DNA of 62,409 nt from a virus. The notes beneath the pieces are model-generated. The model did no database searches. It saw only the letters and a program-made list of their open reading frames with translations, and was not told the DNA's origin. Below are positions 40,982-49,633 of this stretch, piece by piece; position 1 is the stretch's first letter; each line of letters opens with the position of its first letter. The position numbers were made by a program, and so were the translations under genes. The DNA lies in IMG/VR virus record IMGVR_UViG_3300042518_001073, positions 1 to 62,409 of that record. One strand, 5' to 3'.

Positions 40982-41887
40982 CTAAGCAGTCAAGCAATAT
41001 ACGTTTTCGACCGGATTGCTGCCCTTAGTCAACTTGTCCTTGTACGCCGCCACGATAACCGCCGGATCAACGAGGACGTTGCGCGGATCGTTCGGGTCGA
41101 ACTTGGAGTCATCCCACTTACCTTTCATGTGGAACTGCAAGTTGGCATTGTGACTGTAGCCAAACTGCGTCCAGCGAGTTGATCCCCAGATCACCACACC
41201 CGCTTTCTTGGCGCTGGCTGAGAAGTGCTGTAAGCAAGAATCAATGCTCACGAAGCCTTCTGCGCCCTTTAACATTTCATGGACCACGGCCCAGTGTTCG
41301 TCGCACTTGAGCGCACCGGCAAATGACGGTTCGTTCGGCAGCGTTGCGTCGATGATAGCGACGTTTGGGAACTCAGCCTTCAGCATCGATACAACTTGTT
41401 GGGCAAGGTACGCGGGGTAATTTCGACCGGGGTTGTTGCTCTGGTACTGGCTGTTTGCGTTCCAACCAATTGGCGGCTGACCCCCGCTGAACTGCACGAA
41501 CATGTACTTGCCCGTCACGCCGTTCTTCTTGAGCCACTCGGCAGCGCGACCCGCAAGATGATCGGTGTACAACTTCGGGGTCATAGCCGGGTCGTATTCC
41601 ACGCCCATCAGTTCGCAGAACGATTCAATGAGATGCTGCTTGCCGAGCGCAAAGTTTGACTTGTACGGCTCGCAGTAATACAGGTTGTCCGACGCCATAA
41701 TGCGCGGATCGTTTAGCGGCAACGACTGCTCGAAGGCCATCTCAACATCCGGGTTGTTGGCAAAGCAATCGATATACGGCGTGTATACCTGAATCTTCTG
41801 TCCAGCCTTCTCAGCCAGTTTCGGCACGAGCGCGGTGAACGCTGTGCATTTGCCGATTCCGCCTTCTACGACGTAGGTATTCAGCAT
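40982..41887 (-). CDS. Glycosyltransferase (GT9/heptosyltransferase-like)
   Basis: The 301-residue protein has a Rossmann-type N-terminus (MLNTYVVEGGIGKCTAFTAL) and the C-terminal acceptor or nucleotide-sugar motif GFVSIDSCLQHFSASAKKAG with VVIWGSTRWTQFGY, close to the heptosyltransferase pattern. It may glycosylate a virion or host component; target unknown. The ATG at 41885-41887 lies 2 nt after the upstream stop. Confidence 0.75.
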   Translation of the reverse strand: MLNTYVVEGGIGKCTAFTALVPKLAEKAGQKIQVYTPYIDCFANNPDVEMAFEQSLPLNDPRIMASDNLYYCEPYKSNFALGKQHLIESFCELMGVEYDPAMTPKLYTDHLAGRAAEWLKKNGVTGKYMFVQFSGGQPPIGWNANSQYQSNNPGRNYPAYLAQQVVSMLKAEFPNVAIIDATLPNEPSFAGALKCDEHWAVVHEMLKGAEGFVSIDSCLQHFSASAKKAGVVIWGSTRWTQFGYSHNANLQFHMKGKWDDSKFDPNDPRNVLVDPAVIVAAYKDKLTKGSNPVENVYCLTA

Positions 41888-41889
41888 GA

Positions 41890-42123
41890 TTACGGCACCA
41901 CCGGCAGCGTTGACCACGCATAGTTAGCGATATCCAAGTACCACGGCTCTGCGCCAAGCACCTCGTTCGCCTGCGGATCGTTGACCGCAAGCACACAGCG
42001 CCAATATGTTTGCGAGATAACCTCGCCATCCTTCAGCACTTCGGTCGTCTTGCGAACGCCAATGCTGCCGTTGGACTGCACGTTAAACTCGCTGATAAAA
42101 ACTCGTTCTTCAAAAGTTGCCAT
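41890..42123 (-). CDS. Small virion-region protein, unknown
   Basis: The 77-residue product starts MATFEERVFISEFNVQSNGS and contains GEVISQTYWRCVLAVNDPQA. AGGAGATAAAC lies before the ATG. It sits between the large fibre and the glycosyltransferase. Its place suggests a fibre chaperone or attachment part, without proof. Confidence 0.7.
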   Translation of the reverse strand: MATFEERVFISEFNVQSNGSIGVRKTTEVLKDGEVISQTYWRCVLAVNDPQANEVLGAEPWYLDIANYAWSTLPVVP

Positions 42124-42151
42124 GTTTATCTCCTATGGTAGGACTGTCCGT

Positions 42152-42169
42152 CTGCACCGTCCGATGCAG
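42152..42169 (-). promoter_or_regulatory. Short hairpin with TCGGACGGTGC loop motif
   Basis: CTGCA-TCGGACGG-TGCAG (minus strand) lies in the gap before the 42123 gene. The 11-mer GCACCGTCCGA (plus strand) recurs in a hairpin at 54526-54543 and once in coding DNA at 42694-42704. Confidence 0.4.
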
Positions 42170-42173
42170 ATAA

Positions 42174-45100
42174 TTAAACTTCATACGTTACTGTGAACCA
42201 AATATCCGCAGAGGTGCTAGTTAACGCGCTAACCAAAACTGTATCGGCAATGTACGCAAACGAAACGTATGTAGTTGCTTCAACAACTATTCCAACCGGC
42301 TGAATTTTAGTTACATTTCCAGTGAAATAAGTTGCGCACACATAATAACCTGTTGCTGCCGGAGTATTGTATGCTGTGAACGGAAGCCCACGGACATAAA
42401 GGACGTTTCCAGCCGTCAGTCCGGTCGTATCAATGTTTACGGCAGAACAAGTTGCCGTTACAAGTCGGCCCACTTTTGTATACGTTCCAACACATACCGT
42501 GCTGCTTGCATTTCCTCCAGTCGCAGCATCTGCAACAACTGGCGTCCACGCGCCCTCTTCGTAATCATCCAACGTATTCGCGTTGGACGATGCCGATTGC
42601 GTGGCAGGGAAGGTGATGCCGGTGCCAGCCTGTGGAACTGCGTTATCCAGTGCAACCGTTCCGCCTTCATACATGGACAGTTGGCGATTACCTGCACCGT
42701 CCGATACAACGACGTAATTGTTGCTGGTGCGAATATCAAGACTGTCTTGGTTTCCGTTGTACGAACCAAGGATCGTGTTGCACGCGCCGGTGGTGATGAG
42801 GCAGCCAGCGTTAAATCCAACTGCCGTATTAGTAGCACCACTAGTCGTAAGTTGTAGCGCAAGATCACCAATAGCCGTGTTGCATGATGCCGTAGCCGTG
42901 ATCAGCGCACGCGCGCCGACTGCTACGTTGCTTCCACCTGTGGTGTTGCAAAAACCAACAGTACGAGAAAGCCCCGTGTCCGCCGCGCCAATAAAGACGT
43001 TGAATGATCCTGTTGTATTGCACGTGCCGGTTTGCGGACCGATAAATACGTTCGCGCAACCAGTAGACGTTACCAAGCCAGCACGATCACCAATGCCAAT
43101 GTTAAAGCAGCCAGTGCTGTTTGTGAAAAGCGCGCAGCATCCAATTGCCGTATTTCTAATACCAGTCGTGTTAGATCGTAGAGCGCAAAGGCCGAATGCA
43201 GCGTTTGTTGAACCCGTCGTGTTGTTAAGTAGGGCATTAAAACCAAATGCGTCAATGCCTATACCGGTGGTATTGCATCCTCCCGCGCTCTGTCCGACGG
43301 CAGTGTTATTAGAAGCCGTCGTTTGTGAGCCAAGCGCAAAAACCCCAATTGCGGTGTTATTGCTTGCGGTCACAAGAGTAGCCGTTGCGACCGTAAAGCC
43401 TGAACCCGTACCGCCAATGGACGCAGCAGGGGCGGTCATGATCGTCGTTGTGTCGCGAAACACAGAGCCGCCACTGACAAGCGCAACTGCCGTTACCGCG
43501 CCCCCCGAGACGGTGATGTTTGCGACCGGGTAAGTGACCGCCGCTGTGCCGGATGAATACGTCAACTGAACGGAGTTATACGTTCCGTCCGTATACCCAG
43601 AACCACCGACAATCGCGCCAAACGTCGCGAGAGAAGAAGTTAAATTGCGACCGGCTATCGCTCCAACACCCGTGTTATTTAATCCAATTGTGTTGCACGC
43701 TAATGCAAGAACGCCAATTCCAACATTGCACGAAGCAGTAGTGTTTTGAGTTAATGCAGATGCACCAATTGCAACACTACACGCGCCAGTTGTGTTCTGG
43801 TTTAAAGAACTTTGACCAACCGCTACGTTGAGCGCTCCGGTTGTATTGCAAGTGGCAGACAAAGACCCAACGAACGTATTGCATCCGCCTGTCGTTGTAT
43901 TAACGCCTGCGTTAGAACCTACCGCAGTATTTTGAGCAGCAGTGGAGCATTGAAGCGCAGCAATGCCCATAGCAGTGTTATTGCTGCCGGTTGTGTTTGT
44001 TGTTAGTGCGCTTAAACCAACCGCGACGTTACAGGTTCCACTAGAGTTGTTCAGTAGTGCTTGAGTACCAACTGCGGTGTTGTTATTTGCGGTGTTAGCC
44101 GAAAGCGCGCCACTTCCAACCGCGACGTTATTTATACCAGTTTGATTACATTGCAGTGATTGGTAACCAACGGCAGTGTTAGCATTTCCAGTCGTATTTG
44201 CACGTAAAGCGCACCCGCCAACCGAAATGTTTTGGCATCCCGTCGTGTTTAATATCGACGCGCATGCACCAATTGCAGTGTTATCCGGTCCGGTATTTGT
44301 AAATAGAGCGCACCAGCCAATCGCCGTGTTGTTGTTAGAAGTGGTATTGCATCGAAGCGCGGATAAACCAACAGCGGTGTTCTGAGCACCCGTCGTATTT
44401 GCTGCAGCCGCCAAGTAACCGACTGCCGTGTTATCGGCGGCGGTGTTTGCCGTCAAAGCGCAGAAACCGACAGCGGTGTTATTATTTGATGACGTGTTAC
44501 AGATTAACGCTCTAGCGCCAAATGCGGTGTTGTTGCTGCCGGTATTTACTGCTAATGCGCTACACCCAACAGCGGTGTTGCTACTTCCAGTTTGATTGGC
44601 TCGCAGTGCAGCAAGCCCAACTGCCGTATTACCTCCACCCGTTGTATTGGAACATCCCGCGCAAGAACCCACTGCAACATTATTTTGCCCAGTAGAGTTA
44701 AGCGAAAACGCCTGATTACCAACAGCGGTGTTATCTGCGCCCGTCGTATTTGCCGCGAGTGCGCTCGCACCTACAGCAGTGTTGCTGGCGACGCTCCCTG
44801 CGCCCTGCCCAACGGCCATCCCATCAATAGTCGCCTGATTAGTAGAGACTAGCGTGTTGCCGGTTAATGTCGTGCCATCAAAAGTTAAATTCGTCGATCC
44901 AACAAGTTGTTTAGAGGCGTTGAGATACTGAACCTGATCTGCCGTACCGCCATTGACGGTGACCGTGCTTGAGCTCGTGAGCGTAGTGAACGTGCCAGCC
45001 GCGGCGGAAGAACCACCGATCGTGGTGCCGTCGATCGTGCCGCCGTTGATGTCGACGAAATCATCCATAAAGATGACATCAGTGCCGTTGACGTAGAGGT

Positions 45101-45473
45101 GCGCCTTGCGGCCGTTCGGCACCGTGATGCCCGTACCCGCCGAGGTCTTGACCGTGATGCTCTGGGATCCGGTGGTGTTGTTCTGGACGATGTATTGCTT
45201 CTGGATCGTCGGGACGACGAGCTCGCGCGTGCCCGTGAGGCTGACTGCGGAGGTGACGTTCAAGACCAGCGCACGGGCCGCCTGGGCAGCGTTGGTGTCC
45301 GTGTAGGTCAGGGTCAGGTTAGCGTCCGAGGCGTAGCTCGGGTTGCCGTAGCCGACGATAGCCTGCTCGAGCGCGGTGCCGAGGTTGGTGTTGGTGATGT
45401 TGCCCCAGGTGCCGGAGTTTTCGCCGGTCGCCTGCAACTCGATCTTCAGGTTTGAGGAGTACGAACTAGGCAT
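42174..45473 (-). CDS. Large tail fibre with NTAVG repeats (1099 aa)
   Basis: An N-terminal attachment-like part (MPSSYSSNLKIELQATGENS, GTWGNITNTNLGTALEQAIV) is followed by a beta-rich linker. From about residue 230 comes a long array of about 17-residue repeats of the form NTAVGxxALxxNTTGxx, many with Cys. These resemble the beta-roll of YadA-type adhesins, though those repeats are usually 14 residues. The array is broken near residues 610-690 by a different beta domain (GGSGYTDGTYNSVQLTYSSG). A C-terminal domain (TLDDYEEGAWTPVV on) ends the protein. It should be the receptor-binding fibre. Confidence 0.9.
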   Translation of the reverse strand: MPSSYSSNLKIELQATGENSGTWGNITNTNLGTALEQAIVGYGNPSYASDANLTLTYTDTNAAQAARALVLNVTSAVSLTGTRELVVPTIQKQYIVQNNTTGSQSITVKTSAGTGITVPNGRKAHLYVNGTDVIFMDDFVDINGGTIDGTTIGGSSAAAGTFTTLTSSSTVTVNGGTADQVQYLNASKQLVGSTNLTFDGTTLTGNTLVSTNQATIDGMAVGQGAGSVASNTAVGASALAANTTGADNTAVGNQAFSLNSTGQNNVAVGSCAGCSNTTGGGNTAVGLAALRANQTGSSNTAVGCSALAVNTGSNNTAFGARALICNTSSNNNTAVGFCALTANTAADNTAVGYLAAAANTTGAQNTAVGLSALRCNTTSNNNTAIGWCALFTNTGPDNTAIGACASILNTTGCQNISVGGCALRANTTGNANTAVGYQSLQCNQTGINNVAVGSGALSANTANNNTAVGTQALLNNSSGTCNVAVGLSALTTNTTGSNNTAMGIAALQCSTAAQNTAVGSNAGVNTTTGGCNTFVGSLSATCNTTGALNVAVGQSSLNQNTTGACSVAIGASALTQNTTASCNVGIGVLALACNTIGLNNTGVGAIAGRNLTSSLATFGAIVGGSGYTDGTYNSVQLTYSSGTAAVTYPVANITVSGGAVTAVALVSGGSVFRDTTTIMTAPAASIGGTGSGFTVATATLVTASNNTAIGVFALGSQTTASNNTAVGQSAGGCNTTGIGIDAFGFNALLNNTTGSTNAAFGLCALRSNTTGIRNTAIGCCALFTNSTGCFNIGIGDRAGLVTSTGCANVFIGPQTGTCNTTGSFNVFIGAADTGLSRTVGFCNTTGGSNVAVGARALITATASCNTAIGDLALQLTTSGATNTAVGFNAGCLITTGACNTILGSYNGNQDSLDIRTSNNYVVVSDGAGNRQLSMYEGGTVALDNAVPQAGTGITFPATQSASSNANTLDDYEEGAWTPVVADAATGGNASSTVCVGTYTKVGRLVTATCSAVNIDTTGLTAGNVLYVRGLPFTAYNTPAATGYYVCATYFTGNVTKIQPVGIVVEATTYVSFAYIADTVLVSALTSTSADIWFTVTYEV

Positions 45474-45485
45474 GTGAATATCCCT

Positions 45486-46457
45486 TTACGTCGAAATCTG
45501 AGTCCAAACCACCGTATTGCCATCGTTGACTAAAGCCCAATTCTGCGCTTGCGAGTCGTCTACTGCCTGCCAAGTTGCGGCCTGTGCAGCGTTGACTGTA
45601 GCCCAGTTTTGTGCCTGCGAGTCATCGACATTCTGCCAGTTAGGAGTCTGGTTGTCATTAATCACGCCCCAAACGAGGACGCCGCTGACCACACCCGTGG
45701 CTTGGACGCCGGTGAGAAGTACGTCCGCATTAGCTGCTACTGTAACGGAGCCAACTTGGCCCGTCGCGGAAACGCCCGTGACCGGGACGTTCTGTTCGGT
45801 GACGATCGTGACATCGCCTAGCTGAGCCGTCGCGGAAACGCCTGTAAGCGTGACATTGGCGTCTCCGGTAAGTGCAACCGAGCCAACCTGCCCCGTTGCC
45901 GAAACGCCTGTAACAAAGACGTTTGTGCCCGCATTGACGTCAACCGATCCGACTTCGCCGGTGCCTTCAACGCCTGTAAGCGTGACATTGGCGTTGCCGC
46001 TGATCGTGGCGGTGCCGATAAACCCGGTGGCCTGAACGCCTGTAAGCAGTACGTCCGCACTGCCTGTGACCGTAACGGAACCGACGGAGCCTGTCGCCTC
46101 CAAGCCGATGACGGGGACGTCTGCATTGGCGGCGACTGTGACCGACCCGACCTCGCCCGTGCCCGCAACGCCGGTAAGATCGACGTTCGCGGTGCCGGTA
46201 ACCTGGACGGATCCGACGGCACCTGTGGCCTCTAGCCCCGTAACGGGGACATCTGCCCCAGCGGTAACAGTGACCGTGCCGACAACGCCGGTGGCCTCGA
46301 CGCCCGTAAGACTGACGTTTGCATCGCCAGTCGTCGCAACGGACCCAACCTGGCCCGTCCCCGTCGGAAGTGCCGCGAGGCTTTCACCCCAAGGATCGTC
46401 GCCCCAGCCTACGCCAGAAGCATTCCACCCTTGGAAAGCAACGACAGCATCGGTCAC
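45486..46457 (-). CDS. 22-residue beta-repeat protein (323 aa)
   Basis: After GWGDDPWGESLAA the protein has ten repeats of exactly or nearly 22 residues (VGSVTVTGSADVLLTGVQAT type), with alternating beta strands. The C-terminus has three Trp-centred repeats (TPNWQNVDDSQAQNW, AATWQAVDDSQAQNW). It is probably a surface or tail component. Similar strings occur in aquatic podoviruses. Confidence 0.82.
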   Translation of the reverse strand: MTDAVVAFQGWNASGVGWGDDPWGESLAALPTGTGQVGSVATTGDANVSLTGVEATGVVGTVTVTAGADVPVTGLEATGAVGSVQVTGTANVDLTGVAGTGEVGSVTVAANADVPVIGLEATGSVGSVTVTGSADVLLTGVQATGFIGTATISGNANVTLTGVEGTGEVGSVDVNAGTNVFVTGVSATGQVGSVALTGDANVTLTGVSATAQLGDVTIVTEQNVPVTGVSATGQVGSVTVAANADVLLTGVQATGVVSGVLVWGVINDNQTPNWQNVDDSQAQNWATVNAAQAATWQAVDDSQAQNWALVNDGNTVVWTQIST

Positions 46458-46469
46458 TTCCGCCTCGGA

Positions 46470-46907
46470 TTAGGCGATGCGGATGATCGCGCTGGTCGAA
46501 TCAGCGGTCGGAAAGATGATCGTGAACGTGCCGTTGGTCGAGGTCTTCGCACCACCGAAGTCGAGCACACAAACCGCCGGGTCGCCCGCCGCCGAGTCGT
46601 TGTAGATCAACGCGCCATAGGCCGTGATCGTCGCGCTCGTGAACGAGAGATCCGCAAAGTCCGTGAACGCCGTCGTGCCCGAGCTCGTCGGGGTCACGTT
46701 CGTGAGCGTGCCGCCGCCAGCAGAGTACGTGCCGGAGTTCGCCACTTCGTTGCTCGACGTGTACGCCGTGGTCGCGGCCGTGAAGGACGCGTTGTTGTCG
46801 TACAGCGCCAGCTTGAAGGTGTTGCCGGTGCCGTTCGTGAAGTTGTGAACCGCCCGCATCAGCTCCACTTTGAAGCTGGTGCACATGAAATTGCCTGTAA
46901 ATGCCAT
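46470..46907 (-). CDS. Virion structural protein, beta-rich
   Basis: The 145-residue product has MAFTGNFMCTSFKVELMRAV, TFKLALYDNNASFTAATTAY and SGTYSAGGGTLTNV, a pattern recurrent in aquatic phage structural regions. It probably belongs to the head or tail surface; its specific role is unknown. Confidence 0.82.
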   Translation of the reverse strand: MAFTGNFMCTSFKVELMRAVHNFTNGTGNTFKLALYDNNASFTAATTAYTSSNEVANSGTYSAGGGTLTNVTPTSSGTTAFTDFADLSFTSATITAYGALIYNDSAAGDPAVCVLDFGGAKTSTNGTFTIIFPTADSTSAIIRIA

Positions 46908-46909
46908 TT

Positions 46910-47197
46910 TTAATCTCCCAACAAATGAACCAGCTCTGGATGCCCCGCCTCACGAAGACGATTGGCCAACGTAAGCCGGTCCTGCTCGACGGCCTCCCTC
47001 AAATAGAAGGCGACCACGTGCTTTACTTGCGCTTTAAAGGCTCGCGCCTGCGCCTGGACAGCCGGATGCGACTGATCCCCGACGAAAATGATCTTGTCCG
47101 CGGCCCGTTGAGCGAGTTCTTCGACGTCCCAACCCCGATTCTGGGTCGTGGCGACCGATACTCCGTTCGTCAAAACAGGCATTTCTACAGTAATCAT
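46910..47197 (-). CDS. Small phage protein in adaptor region
   Basis: The 95-residue product has GWDVEELAQRAADKIIFVGD and a helical C-terminus (VVAFYLREAVEQDRLTLANR), a common podovirus pattern. It overlaps the adaptor gene by 4 nt. Function unknown. Confidence 0.78.
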   Translation of the reverse strand: MITVEMPVLTNGVSVATTQNRGWDVEELAQRAADKIIFVGDQSHPAVQAQARAFKAQVKHVVAFYLREAVEQDRLTLANRLREAGHPELVHLLGD

Positions 47198-47850
47198 GGG
47201 CCAGGTGACTCCGATTTGACCGGAATACGAATCATACCATCGCGGTACTCGTCGCGGCGGCGGCGTCCCTGCTGCTCGATGCCGAGGCCCTGGATCGCTT
47301 GCTGATAAGCGTTCTGGAAGTACTGCATCATCTCCGGCGGACCCTTGGTATAGCTATATGCCTGGATCATGCAAGCATAAAACAAGGCTTCCGGGGCGTT
47401 ATTGCTGATCCAAGTCGTCGGAGTGGTCGACGAGAGCTGCGCCGGGCGGTAGATATAGCCCAGTTCGACCACAAAATTAGCGTTTGGGGTCGGTGCGATG
47501 TAGAAGGTGTTCTGATCCCAGACCGAATAATACTTGGGGACGCCCGTGCTGGCCCCGTTTGGCCAGTATTCCTTCATGAAGGACGTGTCACGGAAGTCCA
47601 AAAAGATCTGATCGTTGCCCGAGGTGATCATCATGTAACGATGGGTGAGGATGTCACTCGGGGCGGTCAGAAACTTGTTGCCCGAAGTCATGTTTCCGCT
47701 GACTTCGAGCTTAAAAACGTCCAAATCGATGTCGCGGAGGATCCGATTCTCCGCAAACGTGATGAAAGTGTTGATTACTGCGTTGGTAAAGACGTTAGAA
47801 CCCGTCTCCGAGTAATTCCGAATGTCCGTAACCAGTTCATCGTACGTCAT
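47194..47850 (-). CDS. Head-tail adaptor-type protein
   Basis: The 218-residue product starts MTYDELVTDIRNYSETGSNV and includes FITFAENRILRDIDLDVFKL, DTSFMKEYWPNGASTGVPKY and ALFYACMIQAYSYTKGPPEM. I know this layout from podovirus adaptor proteins between portal and tail, comparable to P22 gp4 in place. Assignment rests on pattern memory. Confidence 0.75.
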   Translation of the reverse strand: MTYDELVTDIRNYSETGSNVFTNAVINTFITFAENRILRDIDLDVFKLEVSGNMTSGNKFLTAPSDILTHRYMMITSGNDQIFLDFRDTSFMKEYWPNGASTGVPKYYSVWDQNTFYIAPTPNANFVVELGYIYRPAQLSSTTPTTWISNNAPEALFYACMIQAYSYTKGPPEMMQYFQNAYQQAIQGLGIEQQGRRRRDEYRDGMIRIPVKSESPGP

Positions 47851-48197
47851 GACGTGACCACCGTGACCGATCCTACGAGCCCTGTGGTAATCAAGGCCTG
47901 CCCAACGATGTATGGTCGCATGTCGTTCGTGTTTCTGGCAGTGCCAAAGCTCTGAAAAGCGGTGAAACCGGGCGCCCCGACGAACACGGAGACAGGTTCA
48001 ATGCGGTCGGGGCGAGGATCGCGCAGTGCGATCGCATCTCCGCGATACCGTAGCGGCTCCAACTGCGGCTCTTTCGGCTCGTAATCGTCAGGGCAAACCA
48101 TGTATCCCTGCCAATTTTTGCGCAGGACGTTGTATTTGTACCGCTGGCCGCAGTAATCACACAGCGCAAGCGAGTATTTGCCAGTTGCGTAGGCCAT
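47847..48197 (-). CDS. Structural-region protein with zinc-ribbon-like N-terminus
   Basis: The 116-residue protein begins ALCDYCGQRYKYNVLRKNW and has a second pair site at MVCPDDYEPKEPQ. This CxxC-type start is common in aquatic phage proteins of the adaptor region. Its C-terminus, GLVGSVTVVTS, resembles the 22-residue repeats of the neighbouring 45486-46457 protein. Confidence 0.78.
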   Translation of the reverse strand: MAYATGKYSLALCDYCGQRYKYNVLRKNWQGYMVCPDDYEPKEPQLEPLRYRGDAIALRDPRPDRIEPVSVFVGAPGFTAFQSFGTARNTNDMRPYIVGQALITTGLVGSVTVVTS

Positions 48198-48862
48198 TAG
48201 ACCCCCAAATCAGGCACGAACTGCACGCTCGCCGTGTCCCGATCCTCCATCGCAGCGCGGTTGAAGTCTTCTTCGTAGATTGCCTTGAGCGCAGGGGTGC
48301 GATCCGGGGCAAACTTCAACGACAACTGGTACGCCAGGCCCGAGGTCAAGCAGGGCAAGAAGCGGAAGTTGACGTCTGAGGTGTTGGTGTAAACACCAGC
48401 ATCCTGGATCCGACGGATTCGGTAGTACACGAACGTGTACGTCTGATCCGCCGCCGGATAGAAAAAGACCTTCGGCGTATTCGTGCGCTGCACGTAGAAC
48501 TGCGCAGGACGCGCCTGAGTGGTCTTGTCAGGCACATTGAGCCAGTCCTCGCGACTGATCCGCTCGATGTAAACGTCCGTGTTGATGCCTTGGTTGTTCT
48601 GGCGAATGATCGCCTCCAAGACATTGACCGTGTCATTGGCTAACGAGATCTCGTTGATGCCCTGCGTCAGCGTGTACGTTGCCTGCTCAATCGTCCAGAG
48701 GTTGAGACCCCTGTTGGCCCAGTCCAGAAATAGCAAATTGAGCGAGCGACGTGCGGACGTGAGGTGATAACCACTCGTCGGCCGCATGCCGCATCGCTCA
48801 AACGCCTCTTCAATCAGATCGTCGATCGATAGATTGAAGTCTGTGGTGCCAGAAGTAGCCAT
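48197..48862 (-). CDS. Tail/adaptor-type structural protein
   Basis: The 221-residue product starts TSGTTDFNLSIDDLIEEAFE and RCGMRPTSGYHLTSARRSLN, then has LWTIEQATYTLTQG and RPAQFYVQRTNTPKVFFYPA. This is a widespread pattern of podovirus tail or adaptor proteins. It shares a base with the next gene. Confidence 0.8.
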   Translation of the reverse strand: MATSGTTDFNLSIDDLIEEAFERCGMRPTSGYHLTSARRSLNLLFLDWANRGLNLWTIEQATYTLTQGINEISLANDTVNVLEAIIRQNNQGINTDVYIERISREDWLNVPDKTTQARPAQFYVQRTNTPKVFFYPAADQTYTFVYYRIRRIQDAGVYTNTSDVNFRFLPCLTSGLAYQLSLKFAPDRTPALKAIYEEDFNRAAMEDRDTASVQFVPDLGV

Positions 48863-48865
48863 CGA

Positions 48866-49120
48866 TTAGCCGCAAGACCCGCCGTAGCGCATCTTCTTGA
48901 CCTTTTTCTTGGCCATGCCGCCCTTCTTGTATCCGCGCATCGGCATACCACCGCCCATCATGCCCATGGCCATTTCTTTGTGCTGGTTCATCATGCCGCC
49001 CTTGGCCGCCATGACAACCTTGCCAGTCTTCATGCTGGGTTCAGAGAGCATCTTGTTCTTCGGGCCTTTGCCCACTGCGCCGCCGCCACGGACGGCTGCG
49101 CCCATTCCACGACCTGCCAT
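48866..49120 (-). CDS. Met/Gly/Lys-rich small basic protein
   Basis: The 84-residue product starts MAGRGMGAAVRGGGAVGKG and ends KKKVKKMRYGGSCG; it is rich in Met, Gly and Lys. ATG at 49118-49120 follows GAGGG. Two neighbours have similar composition. Such proteins could neutralise DNA in the capsid; function unknown. Confidence 0.72.
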   Translation of the reverse strand: MAGRGMGAAVRGGGAVGKGPKNKMLSEPSMKTGKVVMAAKGGMMNQHKEMAMGMMGGGMPMRGYKKGGMAKKKVKKMRYGGSCG

Positions 49121-49121
49121 A

Positions 49122-49286
49122 TTAGTACCCTCGCATCGCGCGACCACGCGCGTCTTTGCCGCCCTTCTTCATAGCACGGCCTTTCTTATCGGCCATGCCA
49201 CCCTTCTTCATCTTGCCGACGCCGTCAGCAGCGAAGGACGGAACCTTTTTACCGCCCTTCATAACCATCTTCATCTTGCCAGGCAT
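49122..49286 (-). CDS. Lys/Met/Gly-rich small basic protein
   Basis: The 54-residue product starts MPGKMKMVMKGGKKVPSFA and ends KDARGRAMRGY. AAGGAGG is 8 nt before the ATG at 49284-49286; an ATG 6 nt upstream is the alternative. Composition matches its neighbours. Confidence 0.68.
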   Translation of the reverse strand: MPGKMKMVMKGGKKVPSFAADGVGKMKKGGMADKKGRAMKKGGKDARGRAMRGY

Positions 49287-49306
49287 TGTCATTTCCTCCT
49301 TAAGGA

Positions 49307-49633
49307 TTAACACTTCCACCGACGACGCGCTTGACGGATCCGACTATTCGGATTCTTAGCGGCCTCGGGGTACATCTTCATCTGCCCCGCCGAACGAGCG
49401 CAAAAAGACTTGCGCCGTTTGGCTCGAGCAGGGCCAGGGGTACTTTCCGTTACTGCGGTCTGAAGCTTGCTGCCGGGATTGGCGCGACGGTATGCCGCCA
49501 CGCCTTTCCTAGTCATGCCCGCCCCGGATTTCGTAGAACGGAAGTTTCCGCTTTTGACCGACGTGGCAATGCCCATGCCTTTGCGAACGGCACCGCCGCC
49601 ACGAAGAGCCAGGCCCATGCCGTTACGTCTCAT
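49307..49633 (-). CDS. Small basic protein with conserved C-terminus
   Basis: The 108-residue product has an N-terminus similar to its neighbour (GMGLALRGGGAVRKGMG). The C-terminal half, AYRRANPGSKLQTAVTESTP and RAKRRKSFCARSAGQMKMYP, then NSRIRQARRRWKC, is a well conserved phage pattern. It should be a structural or DNA-binding small protein. Confidence 0.82.
   Translation of the reverse strand: MRRNGMGLALRGGGAVRKGMGIATSVKSGNFRSTKSGAGMTRKGVAAYRRANPGSKLQTAVTESTPGPARAKRRKSFCARSAGQMKMYPEAAKNPNSRIRQARRRWKC

Noticed and set aside
42174-45473. Regular repeats that might be a CRISPR array
   Set aside because: The repeats are imperfect, in frame and encode the fibre's 17-residue units; no constant repeat with unique spacers.
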